This document shows, piece after piece, positions 1-10,264 of a stretch of DNA of 64,000 nt. The notes under the pieces are model-generated. The model was not told the DNA's origin and ran no database searches. It saw nothing but the letters and a program-made list of their open reading frames with translations. How positions within the stretch are numbered: the first letter of the stretch is position 1; each line of letters begins with the position of its first letter. Source of the stretch: Incurvaria masculella (lineage: Eukaryota > Arthropoda > Insecta > Lepidoptera > Incurvariidae); the NCBI GenBank assembly GCA_946894095.1, contig OX335659.1:3293501-3357500 (forward strand). Direction: 5' to 3'. The translations under genes and the position numbers were made by a program.

Positions 1-100
1 GCAGGCAGACCGACATATTTAGCATCAGAGGGTTGGTCTCTAACATGGGAACACGGATTCAGCCATTTACCTTATCGTGACCAAACATGTCGTGACCTCC
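1..100 (+). mobile_element. Long-TIR MITE (family F), right arm only
   Basis: This is the right terminal arm of the element seen whole at 32670-33215 and, interrupted, at 45527-46604. It shares the blocks GGGTTGGTCTCTAACATG, ATTCAGCCATTTACCTTATC and a GTGACCTCC end. The rest of the copy lies before the window. Family F has inverted arms of about 117 bp and no visible coding capacity. Confidence 0.75.
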
Positions 101-339
101 CGGAATATCACCGTGACAAAAGCTTTGCGCTTTGTCGCCGCCGAACGCGCGCCGCGAGATGAAATATCCTTCGGATCCGTCGGTTCTATCAAATAAAGCT
201 CCTATCCGCATACTGATTTATGCGACAAATATTCCGTTTCGGCCGGCTGCGGTGGCGTGTGCGTTTCGGAACACAGCAACACAAACTTTATTTACGCAGT
301 TCGTTAAAGGGCGTAAGCAAAATAACATGTAAATATGTT

Positions 340-889
340 TTAAGGTGGCCCATCCCGCTCATCTCCCCATACAAAAGGGGAAAGAAGATCACGCCCAAAT
401 TTCTTGTCAGAGATCCAAAATTTTGCTCAAAATAGTTTTATTTGATCGAACTAGATGTCTGATGACCATTGGCATTGTAAAATTGTGTTTTGTTTTTAAG
501 TTATAAGGTCCGAAAGTTCGAATTTTTCGCGCGTTTTATACAATAACTTTGGAGGTGGATTACGCAATAATAAAGTACGAACATTTTAAAAAAAATTGTC
601 ATCAGACACAGCTTATTTAATCAAGATTTATAATCTATTTGGTTTTTGTGAGATTTTTGACTACAGCGGTCGTGGTTTACTTTTAGCTATAAGTCGTCTT
701 GTAATTAAAAATTTCGTAAATCTTACCAAATCATACACTATGCACATTGTCTTTTTTGTGGAAATTTTGCATCTTCCTCATCACGAAGCCAGTCTTATTC
801 TTTGAAACAGAGAAGGTCCCAGAGCGCAACAGCACGGTTTTGTACCGAGCCCGCGAATGAGTTGGTCCCGCCGGGTTGGGCCACTTTAA
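340..889 (+). mobile_element. TTAA-flanked MITE (family B), full length
   Basis: This 550-bp element is flanked by TTAA on both sides. Its inverted ends read GGTGGCCCA at the left and TGGGCCAC at the right, with the internal side reading CCCGC. It has no coding capacity. Related copies lie at 19714-20800, 23915-24463, 28678-29227 and 45838-46387. Insertion at TTAA with duplication is shown by filled/empty comparisons at two of those sites. TTAA targeting is the hallmark of piggyBac-type transposases, but the ends do not begin with the usual CCC, so assignment to that superfamily is inference. Confidence 0.85.
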
Positions 890-1109
890 GGATAAAACTC
901 TCCGGTGGATTGATCTCTCAAATTAAGCAATTACTCGTGATGACCTTTAAAAATTGTTTAAAATTGGAATATTAACAATTACAGTTCATTTACATGTGAT
1001 GTGATGTTCTATGTATTTGGATATTCACATGTTCACTACAATTTTTACATATTTTCACCGCCCAGATCGGCATTTCGACAAAAAGCAACTAGACCGGGAT
1101 AGATACGGT

Positions 1110-1965
1110 TTGAGAAGCACATGAAATCTGAAATGATTTTTTTTTTCTCAGAAATATATAATTTCATGTTCATATGCTTACATATCAGTCAACAAAGAAA
1201 TTAAAAACTAAAATATCATACATTACATTAAGTTTGCAACATTTAGCGGGGCCCGGAAGATAAAAAAAAAATTAAAATGTATTAAAAAATATATATCTCC
1301 TAAACAAATATTTAGAACCGTTATTAAAAAAAATTATGTGTTAAGTCTTTTAAGGCGTAATGTAACTGTGAATTTGCAACAATTTTGTAATTACGGAAAT
1401 GTATTTAAAAAAATGTTTTTACTAAAAAAAATCTATGCCGCGAACCTAACTTGCTATTGCTATATTTCTTTCTAGAATATGTAAAAAAAATTAAATTCTT
1501 TAAAAACTATACAACGAACGATTTTATACGTATTTCGAATTTTTTGTTTAGCTTTTGTGTGAATTTAAAAATTATAAATGAAAAAAAATGTGCTTCTAAT
1601 ATATGCAACATTTTACAAATTTCACAGAATATAGAATTTGCGGTCAGTTTCCAATTTCAGAAAATAAAATAGAATTTTCATTATTTGCTTTGCAGATATT
1701 ATGAAAATAGTACAAAAAAAATATATTTACACAGTTCCGTAAATAAGAAATTGTTGCAAATTCACAGTAATATTACACCTAAAATTAGCTAATGTATAAC
1801 ATTTTTAAATAACATTTCTAAATATTTGTTTAGGAGATATCATTTTTTAAACATATTTCATATTTTATTTCTATCTTCCGGACCCCCCAAAATGTTGCAA
1901 ACTTAATGTGCTACGTTTATGAGAAAAAAAAATGCATTTCGGATTTAATGTTTTTCTAAGTGCTG
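1110..1965. mobile_element. Foldback element with long inverted arms (family G)
   Basis: The left arm (about 1110-1425) and right arm (about 1720-1965) are imperfect reverse complements. Matching blocks include TTAAGTTTGCAACATTT at the left with AAATGTTGCAAACTTAA at the right, and CTCCTAAACAAATATTTAG with CTAAATATTTGTTTAGGAG. The left arm holds about 70 bp that the right arm lacks. The middle, about 300 bp, is AT-rich and non-coding. I saw no second copy in the window and no clear target duplication. Confidence 0.75.
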
Positions 1966-2137
1966 ATTTAAAGCTAAAGTTCCTGGAGTAAACAACGATG
2001 CGCTCGCGCCGCGCGTACGGTAGCACTATATGCCCGGCTTGCGGCATGCTCGCTATAAGCGCAATTTTGCGCTTATGACGCCGACACGATCCCGTGCGCT
2101 TTAACCCATCTAGCTCTCATTCACTGCATCAACTTGA

Positions 2138-2405
2138 CGAGGGCTTTATAAACCCGACATAGGTTGTTAGCAACCTTGTTAGTTAAGTCGTTCTATTTCT
2201 AATTCATTTGCGCTGTGGGTGGCTGTTTCTTTCGGTTCTACCAAAATTTGTTTCTCGTAAACTCGTAAAGTTTCTTTGCGGATTCTTCTTTACAAAGTTG
2301 ATCAAATCCGCGGATCATTACGTTTTTGACGTATGTATCTTAGTGTAGTTTTACTGCAAAATAAGTTTAAATTATATATTATAATTATATAATAAATGAA
2401 ATGAA
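2138..2405 (+). repeat. Dispersed retroelement 3' end (family K)
   Basis: This stretch shares several blocks with 13148-13412: AACTTGA.GAGGGCTTTTA, AGTTTCTTTGCGG.TTCTTC, a TGATC.AATC.GCGGATC block, and a terminal GTTTAAATAAATGAAAT-like run. Shorter relatives lie at 39225-39640 and 50330-50410. The short A-rich end suggests a LINE or SINE 3' terminus. No protein is encoded. Confidence 0.5.
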
Positions 2406-3350
2406 CTTATGATTCCTGAGTTTACTGGGAGTACATTGATTTAGTTTTCTTGATCTTATTTTTTAGCCTCTTACTAAACTCAATTAAAATATGTATGATA
2501 ATATATTAAAAAATAATAAACTTATTAAAGGTACTTTTTAGATTACCACGGTCGTTGAACATGTTTGAAACATTTCAAACATGAATGAATGGTAGAATGT
2601 AAACTTATCAGGCGCACCGGGACAGACATGCCAGGGTCGCGGGAAGGGTAGGAGCGGTCAACAGGGGAAAATGCTAGGTCTGAAAATGCGTGTAAGGTGT
2701 GTCGCAATTTCCCTAAAATTTCAGCGGGAAATCCTAGATAATAAATAACTCGACACATTTTTTTATTATTGTTCTACAAATTCGCTCAGGAATATGTGAT
2801 TTACGCATAGTTTGTTGAGTGGTTAACAACCTGTATTTTTTATAAAAAAAATATAGAAATAAGTATTGATTGGGGAAACCATTTAAAATAAAAAGTCTGT
2901 TTGGGATCAGAAGTGTGTTACACTATATGAGGTTCCCAGCGACTCGAGAGCGTTTCGTTTTGGGCATTCACCAGAATGGAGCGCGGTGTCATATTGTTGT
3001 TTATTGTTTATTCATCATCATCCATAGGTAGTACACTGCAACCGAAATTGTTATATCTTAGCATTAGCCACTGAAAAGAATCCAGCGAACAAAAACTGAA
3101 GGGTTACCGTGGTAATTAAACTCGCCGTGTAAACAGGCAAATGATTGATTAAATCTGACGTTGACCATGTTAACTGTTCAATTTAAGTTCAGTTGGCCGA
3201 ATGACGCGTCGTTTGTCAGTTGGCATGGTACCAAACGCAACTAAACGTCAGATTTTTTATAATTTTTATGTTTTTAATGAATTTTTTATTTGAAAATATT
3301 GACGAAAAACTATTACCCGATAATATTTTGTTATATGTGTGTTAATTTAT
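2406..3350. other. Non-genic AT-rich stretch
   Basis: No gene or known repeat recognised. The only ordered structure I see is a perfect 11-bp inverted repeat with a 2-bp spacer at 2560-2583, with arms CATGTTTGAAA and TTTCAAACATG. The open frame at 2543-2758 on the minus strand has no recognisable domain and is probably chance. Confidence 0.5.
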
Positions 3351-3632
3351 TTTACGATTAAGAAATACAATACAATACAAATACAAAATCTAACTAACTA
3401 TTATTTATCTCATCTTCATATTCTGTTCGTGGACCAACTTAAGCAAATGAAACAACTGAGCCAAAGGGATACTAGGTTCCGCCGTGTGACGGGCTATTTT
3501 ACGATTAATAAATACAATACAATACAAATACAATATCTAACTAAGTATTATTAATCTCTTCATATTCGGTTCGTGGACCAACTTCTCACCTTTACAACTG
3601 AGCCAAAGCGGTACTAGGTTCTGCCGCGTGCC
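3351..3632 (+). repeat. 147-bp tandem duplication (1.9 units)
   Basis: Unit 1 starts at 3351 and unit 2 at 3498, both with TTTACGATTAA.AAATACAAT. Both continue through a TTCGTGGACCAACTT block and an ACTGAGCCAAAG block to GG.ACTAGGTTC.GCCG. The (AATAC)n runs look like the 3' tail of a retroposon, so the unit may be a duplicated retroposon tail. Confidence 0.75.
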
Positions 3633-3961
3633 GGCCGTGGCAGCAGCTTCCCCGTGACGTCACGCCCGCCCGTCGCGACGCGTGGTGATGCGACACATTG
3701 CCACCGCCGCCGCCGCCGCCCTCCGTCACGGGAGCGAATTACTCCAGTGTCAATGCCAGGACGAAGCGCCGCTAAACGGGAAAGGTCGCGCGAATTTTTG
3801 CATCCCCTTATCGCTAACCTTCGTTTTTCGTCAGGGAAATTTCGGGAACATCGCATTTCTGGCGATTACATCGCGCTAATAGAATACGCATGGTACAAGA
3901 AACACGGATGTGGGGTTAGTAGGGTGGGTGGATTTTTGCACCAGTTTCGCAATGATTGTGT
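3633..3961. other. GC-rich patch with CCG run
   Basis: This is a GC- and CpG-rich stretch containing a (CCG)n run at about 3703-3719 and TGACGTCA at 3655-3662, a match to the CREB/ATF site. It stands out from the AT-rich surroundings and could be a promoter or first exon. I see no TATA box, splice donor or protein similarity to support that, and open frames here run on both strands. Confidence 0.35.
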
Positions 3962-4184
3962 GCTAGCTGAGGTACCCGGCTCCTCGCGGGTCAATGTCGT
4001 TTTGCACTGATGTCTGATGATTTTTTGGATGAGTTGCCCATACAAACTGTCATCCCCTATTTCTCCCCCTTCGAGTTTAATTTTCGCCACAAAAGGTAGC
4101 CTTAATCCTTCTCCAAGGACCAGACTATCTCTATACTAAACGCAATAGACAGACTTTCGCATGTATAATATACTCGTAAGTATG
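3962..4184 (+). repeat. RTE-like/SINE 3' fragment (family E)
   Basis: The copy starts CTAGCTGAGGTACCCGGCTC, passes through TTTTCGCCACAAAAGGTAGC and ends near CTTTCGCATGTATAATAT. This layout is common to non-LTR (RTE-like) 3' ends and derived SINEs in insects. Relatives lie at 6304, 18046, 38195, 47165 (minus) and 48725. No coding sequence survives. Confidence 0.6.
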
Positions 4185-4300
4185 GATTAAGGAAGTGAGG
4201 AAATCATTTTGGAGTAGGTTGGGCATGTAGAGCGGATACGTAGTGAAAGAATATCAAAGCAAATTTAGGGATCGGATTTTTTTTAAGAGATGTGTACCAT

Positions 4301-4595
4301 TTTTAGGGGTTCGTACCCAGAGGGTCAAAACGGAACCCTATTACTAAGCCTCCGCTGTCCTTACGTCCGTCCGTCTGTCACAGGGCTGTATCTCATGAAC
4401 CGTAATAGGTAGGCAGCTGCAATTTTCACAGAGTGGGTATTTATTTTGCCGCTATAACAACTAATAAGTAAAATTTAAATATAATAAAAGTTAAAGGGGG
4501 CCCCCATACAAAAAATATGTTTTTTTGGTGTTAAATCATGTACGATGGTACGGAACCCTTCGTGTGCGAGTCTGACTCGCACTTGGCCGGTTTTT
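4301..4595 (-). mobile_element. Hairpin-ended short element (family A), minus orientation
   Basis: This is one of about eleven copies of a 250-400-bp element. In its own orientation it begins AAACCGGCCAAGTGCGAGT, has an immediate palindrome (GTGCGAGTC-N-GACTCGCAC), a G/C run near CCCCC, the block GTGAAAATT-CAGCTGC, an (ACGG)n tract, and ends TACGGAACCCTAAAA. The last 35 bp form a second hairpin with arms AGGGTTCCGT and ACGGAACCCT. It is non-coding. Hairpins at both ends and no terminal inverted repeat would suit a Helitron-like or SINE-like origin; this is not resolved. Confidence 0.8.
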
Positions 4596-5046
4596 ACTTC
4601 GTTTTGTTAATATATACTAATATATGAAATTGTTTCTCTTACAGGTATGAACGTGTTTGCATTACGAAGCCAAAATCACGACAAGGTATTTAATACTTGG
4701 TAAGATGTTAATTATGGACTTTAAAATTATAATTGACAGTATTGTTATCAACTCATTTTGGAATTTGGTACGTAATTGAGATAATAGTTTTAAGTGTGGA
4801 TAAAAAGATAGAACATTCTTTATGACTCCAGAAGAAGCAATGTTCAAGATAAAGTACATTTAAGAAACAATATAACACGTGTGCCGCAAACGCGGGCTTA
4901 TCCCTCGAAGATATTTCATCCAGATGATCTTTGGGTGTTTGAGATGTTCAATGGAAAACATGGAAATGAAACATTGTTACGTAAAAGAATTAAATAAACG
5001 AACAATTATTTTTTCAGCGAATTATTTCTTTGCAACTGTGTTCTAT
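4596..5046. other. Non-genic stretch
   Basis: AT-rich sequence with no recognisable gene, repeat or RNA. Small open frames on both strands carry no motif. Confidence 0.45.
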
Positions 5047-5168
5047 TGTCCGCCTTTGTTTTTCCTCCAATAATAAATAAATAAACATAATAAACATAAT
5101 AAATAATAAACATAATATAATAAACATAATAATAAACATAATAAACATAATAAACATAATAAACACCC
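5047..5168. repeat. AATAAACAT microsatellite after a LINE-like tail
   Basis: A short block containing GTCCGCCTTTG resembles the 3' end of the LINE subfamily at 54718-55158. It runs into about 95 bp of AATAAATAAAC and ATAATAAAC units. The long Tyr/Val frames on the minus strand here are translations of the microsatellite, not genes. Confidence 0.7.
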
Positions 5169-5206
5169 AAATACTCAGTTTCTGGTACACCAACCAATCG
5201 AATAGC

Positions 5207-6061
5207 GTGAGATGGGGTTCCATGCTATCCGAAAGCTATAGATTGAGTTGCGGAGTCAGACAGGGTGGGTTGACCTCACCGAACCTCTTCAACTTATATG
5301 TTAATGAACTGATCGAGGAACTCAGCAGGACCCCGGTCGGATTCAAGTTAGGTAGCAGATATGTCAACAACTTGAGCTACGCAGATGACATGGTCTTGCT
5401 GAGTCCCTCGATCAAGGGGCTTAGACACCTCGTAGGTATTTGTGAGAAATATGCGGCGAAACATGGCCTGGTATATAATGTAAAGAAAACCGAAATGATG
5501 GTTTTCAAATCGGGATCGGGTCCGAGCCATGTCCCGTCCATATTTCTCAACAATACAGAGATCAAAAGGGTGGAAGAATTTAAGTACCTGGGTCATATTC
5601 TAACGTCCAGCCTGAAGGTTGACCGTGACATTGAGAGACAGCGCCGTTCTCTCTCGATAGTGGGCAATATGCTGGCCAGGAGATTTGGCAAATGTACGAC
5701 TTATGCTAAGGTGACATTGTTTGAGGCATTTTGTCACTCCCTCTATACGTGTCACTTATGGACGAACAGCACGAAAAAATCGTATAATGGCATAAGAATT
5801 CAATATAACAATGTATTTAGGCAAATAATGCGTTTGCCGCGATACTGCAGTGCGTCAACCATGTTTGCCGAGAGTCGGGTATCGGATTTTTGTGCCATTA
5901 TGCGAAACAGAGTGTTTAGTTTTATGCAACGTCTGTACACGTGTGAGAATACAATAATAGAGGGACTGGTACAATGGTGTTACAACCCGATCTTCCGTGA
6001 ATGGGAACATATCATGTTAGGTACTCATTCACGGAGAAGAGGGAATACCGTTTATTTTTAA
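5207..6061 (+). CDS. LINE reverse transcriptase, 5'-truncated
   Basis: The open frame reaches back to about 5171 and has no proper start. The GTG at 5207 is only a convenience, so this is the 3' portion of a longer ORF. Visible motifs: VRWGSM near residues 1-6, GVRQGG at 16-21 (palm motif B), YADD at 58-61 (catalytic motif C), and KYLG around residue 128 in the thumb region. The frame is then open to a stop at 6059. Palm motif A, the fingers and any endonuclease are missing, so it cannot work alone. It belongs to a non-LTR retrotransposon; the clade was not assigned. A short 3' UTR and AAATA-type tail follow. Confidence 0.85.
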   Translation: MRWGSMLSESYRLSCGVRQGGLTSPNLFNLYVNELIEELSRTPVGFKLGSRYVNNLSYADDMVLLSPSIKGLRHLVGICEKYAAKHGLVYNVKKTEMMVFKSGSGPSHVPSIFLNNTEIKRVEEFKYLGHILTSSLKVDRDIERQRRSLSIVGNMLARRFGKCTTYAKVTLFEAFCHSLYTCHLWTNSTKKSYNGIRIQYNNVFRQIMRLPRYCSASTMFAESRVSDFCAIMRNRVFSFMQRLYTCENTIIEGLVQWCYNPIFREWEHIMLGTHSRRRGNTVYF

Positions 6062-6165
6062 TAATATTAATATTACCTGTAATTTTGCAGCATATGTTAA
6101 AATGGACCCTGTGTCTGATGATGACAAATAAATAAATAAATAAATAAAATAAATAAATAAATGAA
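6062..6165 (+). repeat. 3' UTR and (AAAT)n tail of the 5.2-kb LINE
   Basis: After the stop there are about 65 bp of non-coding sequence, then AAATAAATAAATAAATAAA from about 6124. This is the simple-repeat tail expected at the 3' end of a target-primed insertion. Confidence 0.7.
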
Positions 6166-6303
6166 GGGGGTAATTTTTTTACTGAAACCAACCAACATAA
6201 AAATTAAAAATTTACATAATTTTCTTAAACAGCATGAATAAAAGCTTATAAACATCGAGAATCCAATGTTATGAGTTTGACTGTGTGCAGCAATAAAAAT
6301 CAA

Positions 6304-6546
6304 CACTAGCTGAAGTTCCCGGCTCCGCTCGAGTCAATTTTGTTTCCGAGCGTGATCAGAAACGTTCACGGGCGTTTTATTCAAACGTTCAATTAAAACA
6401 ATCTGGATTTTGAGAACAGCGTCACCTACGGAATCCAATAATTTCTAAGAACTATCCACCATAACTACAAAACAAATATATTAAATTCGGTCAAGCTGTT
6501 GAGGAGGAGGAGAATTACGAACACACGCACACCGGAATTTTATAAA
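6304..6546 (+). repeat. RTE-like/SINE 3' fragment (family E)
   Basis: It starts CACTAGCTGAAGTTCCCGGC and ends near ACACCGGAATTTTATA after a TCGGTCAAGCTGTTGAGGAG block. The latter two blocks are typical of insect RTE-like 3' ends. No coding sequence remains. Confidence 0.6.
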
Positions 6547-6645
6547 AGTAAACATTTCATATAGAATATTTTAGAAGTATAAATATGTTTTCCAAATTCT
6601 AGAAGAAATAATCAATACGTTATGAACACACATAAAACTTTTGCC

Positions 6646-6988
6646 AAAAAACCGGCCAAGTGCGAGTTGGATTCGCACACGAAGGGTTCCATACCATCGT
6701 ACAAGATTTAACACTAAAAATCACGTTTTTTGTATGGGGGCCCCCATAATATTTTCTTTTATTTTTACTTTTCACGTATTTGTTGTTATAGCCGCAAAAT
6801 AAATACACACTCTGTGAAAATTTCAGCTGCCTACCTATTACGGTTCATGAGATACAGCCCTGTGACAGAAGGACGGACGGACGGATGGATAGATGGACGG
6901 ACGGATGGACGGACGGACGTACGGACAGCGGAGGCTTAGTAATTCGTAGTAGTTCCGTTGGCACCCTTTGGGTACGGAACCCTAAAAA
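6646..6988 (+). mobile_element. Hairpin-ended short element (family A)
   Basis: A complete copy. AAACCGGCCAAGTGCGAGT is at the left, CAGCTGCCTACCTATTACGG in the middle, an interrupted (ACGG)n tract at about 6870-6925, and GGGTACGGAACCCTAAAA at the right. The tract is partly mutated to GGAT and GTAC units, so this copy is older than the one at 34661. Confidence 0.85.
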
Positions 6989-7791
6989 CGAACTAAGAGT
7001 GTCTCCTATAGCACTTTCCCCCTTTATATTTTACCAATCTAGGTGTCTCTGCTTTTTTGATTTTTATGAAGGTATAATTTGTACTTATTTGTCAACCCAA
7101 AGTTAATTTGTTCAATTACAGAGGTACTCGTATAAGAACCTGTAGAAAAATACCCAAGTAGGCATCGCAAGTTTCAATGCAAGTGGTAACCCTCCCATTT
7201 ATCTCTGGAAACGTGTAAATTACTTACCAAATGTAGCGTACATTTCGGATCACCCACCGATATTTCAATGGCGCTCGTAATTCATACACAAAGCACCTGA
7301 AATATAAAATTGTATTCGGGGGTCAATAAATCTCTTCAGGTTAATATTAAATATTCGTTAAGGGCGCACACGCTGTCTCGCGGCTGCCTCCCAGCCCATT
7401 TATCACGGTGATAAAGAACAACCATTTCCGTTAAGCAGGAACTCTGGAACACGGCTCACCCCGACTCTGGAGTTTGTGGGAAGTAATGCCACGAAAGGAT
7501 TGGAGCAGTGGACTGCGCCGCGGGCATTGCGAAAGTTGCTCGTTTGTTTCCCAGTTAAAAGGCCTGTCGACTTTAATACGTACTCCATTTTGTTTCCTTA
7601 TCTATATAGGTCGTTTGGTGGGACACCTTTCGAGGGGTGAGTGTGAAAGTGTTTCGAGAGGGTATGAAGCTACGTATATCAATTGGCGAACATCTATATT
7701 TTCTGATATAGATATGGGCTTTTAAGAATTATCCAATTTGGTGCAGTCAGTCGTTCGGAAGTTTTGGAATCACATATATTTCGGCGATTCA
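6989..7791. other. Non-genic stretch
   Basis: About 800 bp of apparently single-copy sequence. No domain-bearing frame, RNA or repeat recognised. Confidence 0.45.
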
Positions 7792-8039
7792 TTTTTAGGG
7801 GTCCGAACCCAAAGGGTGCCAACGGAACGCTATTACTAAACCTCCACTGTCCATCCGTCCGTCCGTCCGGCCGTCCGTCCGTCACAGGGCTGTATCTCGC
7901 GAACCGTAATAGGTAGGCAGCTTAAATTTTCACAGAGTATGTATTTATTTTGCCCCTTTTAATAATAATAATATTAATATTGTACGATGATACGGAACCC
8001 TTTGTGTGCGAGTCCAACTCGCACTTGGCCGGTTTTTTA
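7792..8039 (-). mobile_element. Hairpin-ended short element (family A), minus, deleted
   Basis: This copy is about 50 bp shorter than family average. The G/C run and part of the block before it are lost between about 7960 and 7980. Both terminal hairpins are recognisable, although the left one is mutated (GTCCGAACCC). Confidence 0.8.
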
Positions 8040-8511
8040 TATAGATTTTGTCAAAGTACAAGGATTTTTTAAGCCAAACATGCGCTTCAGGTTCAAGGGA
8101 TAAAGTTTTCCAAGTAACAGGGAGAGGTTCAAAGTTATCGTGAGGCAAGGACACAAAGTTAAAACAGAAAGCTGTGGTAAAGTACTTCTTTATAAGCATA
8201 GTACAAGGTTGATTTTTTAAAAGCGTCTTATTGTCTTAGTTCGAAAATATACTTAGTTTGAAATGTCTTAGTTTGATACAAAAGTGAATTATTATTTTTG
8301 ATCACTTAAAACACTAACTTTCTCCCAGGTGCCATTTTACACTCACTGGAAGCTTCGTATCTCAAAAATATGTGCATTATTATAAAAATATATTAAATTT
8401 GAGACTTTATGATAGCTGACCATAATCTGGTTACCTTTTAAGACGGATACACAATAAATAAAACATTTACCATTAAGACAAAGAGCAATATGGAGTAGCA
8501 TTGTCTCATAA
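8040..8511. other. Non-genic AT-rich stretch
   Basis: No gene or recognisable repeat seen. Confidence 0.4.
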
Positions 8512-8700
8512 CTTTTTTTTTTGATAGACTTTATTTAACATTTAGAAAATACTTTAACGGTGGGTTCTTCTTATTGATTATTACTTCGTTACCATCCTAA
8601 GGACCAGTAAATACAATATAAGAAGATTATTTCCAAGAAAACTCCACTTATGTAAGAATACCTTATTATTTAAGTTCTTAAGTTTACACCGTCACTGCAC
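8512..8700 (-). repeat. Retroposed 3' end with AATAAA and poly(A), minus strand
   Basis: Read on the minus strand, AATAAAGTCTATC is followed by about ten A residues. This is the arrangement of a polyadenylated transcript copied back into DNA. The source transcript was not identified; about 180 bp upstream may belong to it. Confidence 0.45.
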
Positions 8701-8704
8701 ATAA

Positions 8705-8894
8705 TGGCTATTAACACTTACGGTTGACCGGTGTGTTCCTCGGATTGCGCCGACATGTTTCGCCCGCTGCGCCGCGGGCTTCTTCAGGACGGTGGCTGTC
8801 CTGGAGCGACGTCCGACAGATCGGCCTGTCAAACGTCAACTGCCGGCCGTCGGCTGCGGAGATTATACCGGTGGGTAGGCTGCGACACGCCGGC
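8705..8894 (-). repeat. Penelope-like element, left inverted end (pLTR)
   Basis: Every base of this 190-bp arm is the reverse complement of 10199-10388, as far as I can check by eye. Penelope-like elements are known to carry terminal repeats that may be direct or inverted. It joins directly to the truncated reverse transcriptase frame at its inner side. The minus strand carries a hammerhead motif. Confidence 0.9.
8741..8802 (-). ncRNA. Hammerhead ribozyme motif in left pLTR
   Basis: The same sequence as the right-arm motif at 10291-10353, but read on the minus strand. It has CTGAAGA, a 6-bp stem II (GCCCGC/GCGGGC), GAAA, a minimal stem III and a GTC cleavage triplet at about 8752-8754. Penelope-like elements are known to encode hammerheads in their terminal repeats. 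Confidence 0.75.
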
Positions 8895-8917
8895 TCAAGC
8901 TGGATAAGGATGACCTG

Positions 8918-10264
8918 ATGGTGAGCTTTGATGTGGAGTCCCTGTACACAAATGTGCCTCTGTCTGACGCATTGGAGGTTATTGCTAGAAAACTGGTTGA
9001 AAATAATATTCCAACAGAGCACACTACACTGATCGAACATTGTTTACGACAAAATTACTTTTTGTGGCAGGGAAACTACTACATTCAACTCGACGGGGTA
9101 GCCATGGGATCGCCGGTTGCACCAGTGGTTGCTAACATCTTCATGGAGGACTTCGAGGAGCGGGCGCTGAACACGGCGGAACACCCTCCGAGCGTATGGT
9201 TTCGCTATGTTGATGACACCTTCGCAGTTTTGAAAAATGGGCGAATTTTTCTAGATAGTTTCCTTCAACATATCAACGGCGTGCATCCACGGATTAAGTT
9301 CACTAGAGAAATTGAGGAAAATAATGAGTTGGCATTTTTAGATGTGCTCGTTATACGGAAGCCTGACGGCACGCTGGGTCACACTGTATATCGGAAACCG
9401 ACGCACACGGACAGATACCTAAATGCCAACTCCCACCACCATCCTGCACAACTGAGATCAGTGGAAAATTCTCTGGTGAACCGAGCACACAAAATCTGTG
9501 ACGAGGACCATGTGCAAGAGGAGCTATCACATGTGAGATGGGCGTTGCAACAAAATGGCTATGCAGTACGGCACTGGAGGGGTAGGAAACCAGACCAGCA
9601 AGTACTTAGATATGGTGCATCCCGGCAAAATGCATATTTACCTTACGTAAGAGGAGTGACAGACCGGATCGGTAGACTTCTCCGCAAGATAGATATAAAA
9701 ACTTATTTTAAACCCATGTCTAAGATACAATCCATGCTAAGATCAGTAAAGGATAGGATACCCCTCCAGGCCCCGGGTGTGTACAAGATACCTTGCAGCT
9801 GCGGCAAGAGCTACATAGGACAAACGAAGCGGAGCATACAGACGAGGGTATCGGAACATATCAAGGCGGTGAAAAACAACGAGCGGCATAAGTCAGCGAT
9901 ATGTGAGCATGTTCTTGATAGTGGGAGCAATCATTGGATTCGTTTCGACCAGATCACAACGTTAGCGGTAGAAAAATACTACATGCCACGTCTGGTCCGT
10001 GAATCTATTGAAATCTCAAGACATGCTAACTTCAATCGCGACGACAGCATGAAGCTCTCATCGGCTTGGACTCCACTACTGGCGCATCATAAAATTCAAG
10101 ATACACGTACACCAGCCGCGGGAACTGACATCGTTAGTTATGTGTGTACGCAGCCGTACTTGTCTATGGTGCACCAAAATTTCGGACTACCCTCATCCGC
10201 CGGCGTGTCGCAGCCTACCCACCGGTATAATCTCCGCAGCCGACGGCCGGCAGTTGACGTTTGA
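8918..10264 (+). CDS. Penelope-like element: reverse transcriptase plus GIY-YIG nuclease, 5'-truncated
   Basis: The frame encodes the C-terminal part of a Penelope-like retroelement protein. The reverse transcriptase begins at motif A (SFDVESLYTNVP, residues 3-14). It continues with GSPVAPVVAN (palm) and the catalytic YVDD at 97-100, then FLDVLV and YRKPTHTDRY. After a linker comes a GIY-YIG endonuclease with GVYKIPCSCG from residue 287 and YIGQT from 299, then conserved R and EH residues. This RT plus GIY-YIG order defines the Penelope class. The coding sense continues upstream (LKLDKDDL before the ATG) into the left inverted end, where it stops being Penelope-like. The fingers are therefore missing and the ATG is internal. 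The last ~20 codons lie inside the right inverted end. The frame has no internal stop, so the insertion is young or selected. It could not be autonomous as it stands. Confidence 0.92.
   Translation: MVSFDVESLYTNVPLSDALEVIARKLVENNIPTEHTTLIEHCLRQNYFLWQGNYYIQLDGVAMGSPVAPVVANIFMEDFEERALNTAEHPPSVWFRYVDDTFAVLKNGRIFLDSFLQHINGVHPRIKFTREIEENNELAFLDVLVIRKPDGTLGHTVYRKPTHTDRYLNANSHHHPAQLRSVENSLVNRAHKICDEDHVQEELSHVRWALQQNGYAVRHWRGRKPDQQVLRYGASRQNAYLPYVRGVTDRIGRLLRKIDIKTYFKPMSKIQSMLRSVKDRIPLQAPGVYKIPCSCGKSYIGQTKRSIQTRVSEHIKAVKNNERHKSAICEHVLDSGSNHWIRFDQITTLAVEKYYMPRLVRESIEISRHANFNRDDSMKLSSAWTPLLAHHKIQDTRTPAAGTDIVSYVCTQPYLSMVHQNFGLPSSAGVSQPTHRYNLRSRRPAVDV

Noticed and set aside
3654..4010. 118-codon Arg-rich frame in the GC-rich patch
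   Set aside because: Composition-driven, with overlapping frames on both strands, and it runs into a family E repeat.
5006..5223. Minus-strand Tyr/Val-rich frames
   Set aside because: Products of the AATAAACAT microsatellite upstream of the LINE.
8711..9040. Minus-strand and overlapping frames across the Penelope left end
   Set aside because: They lie in the inverted arm and antisense to the reverse transcriptase; the same peptide recurs at the right arm only because the arms are inverted copies.
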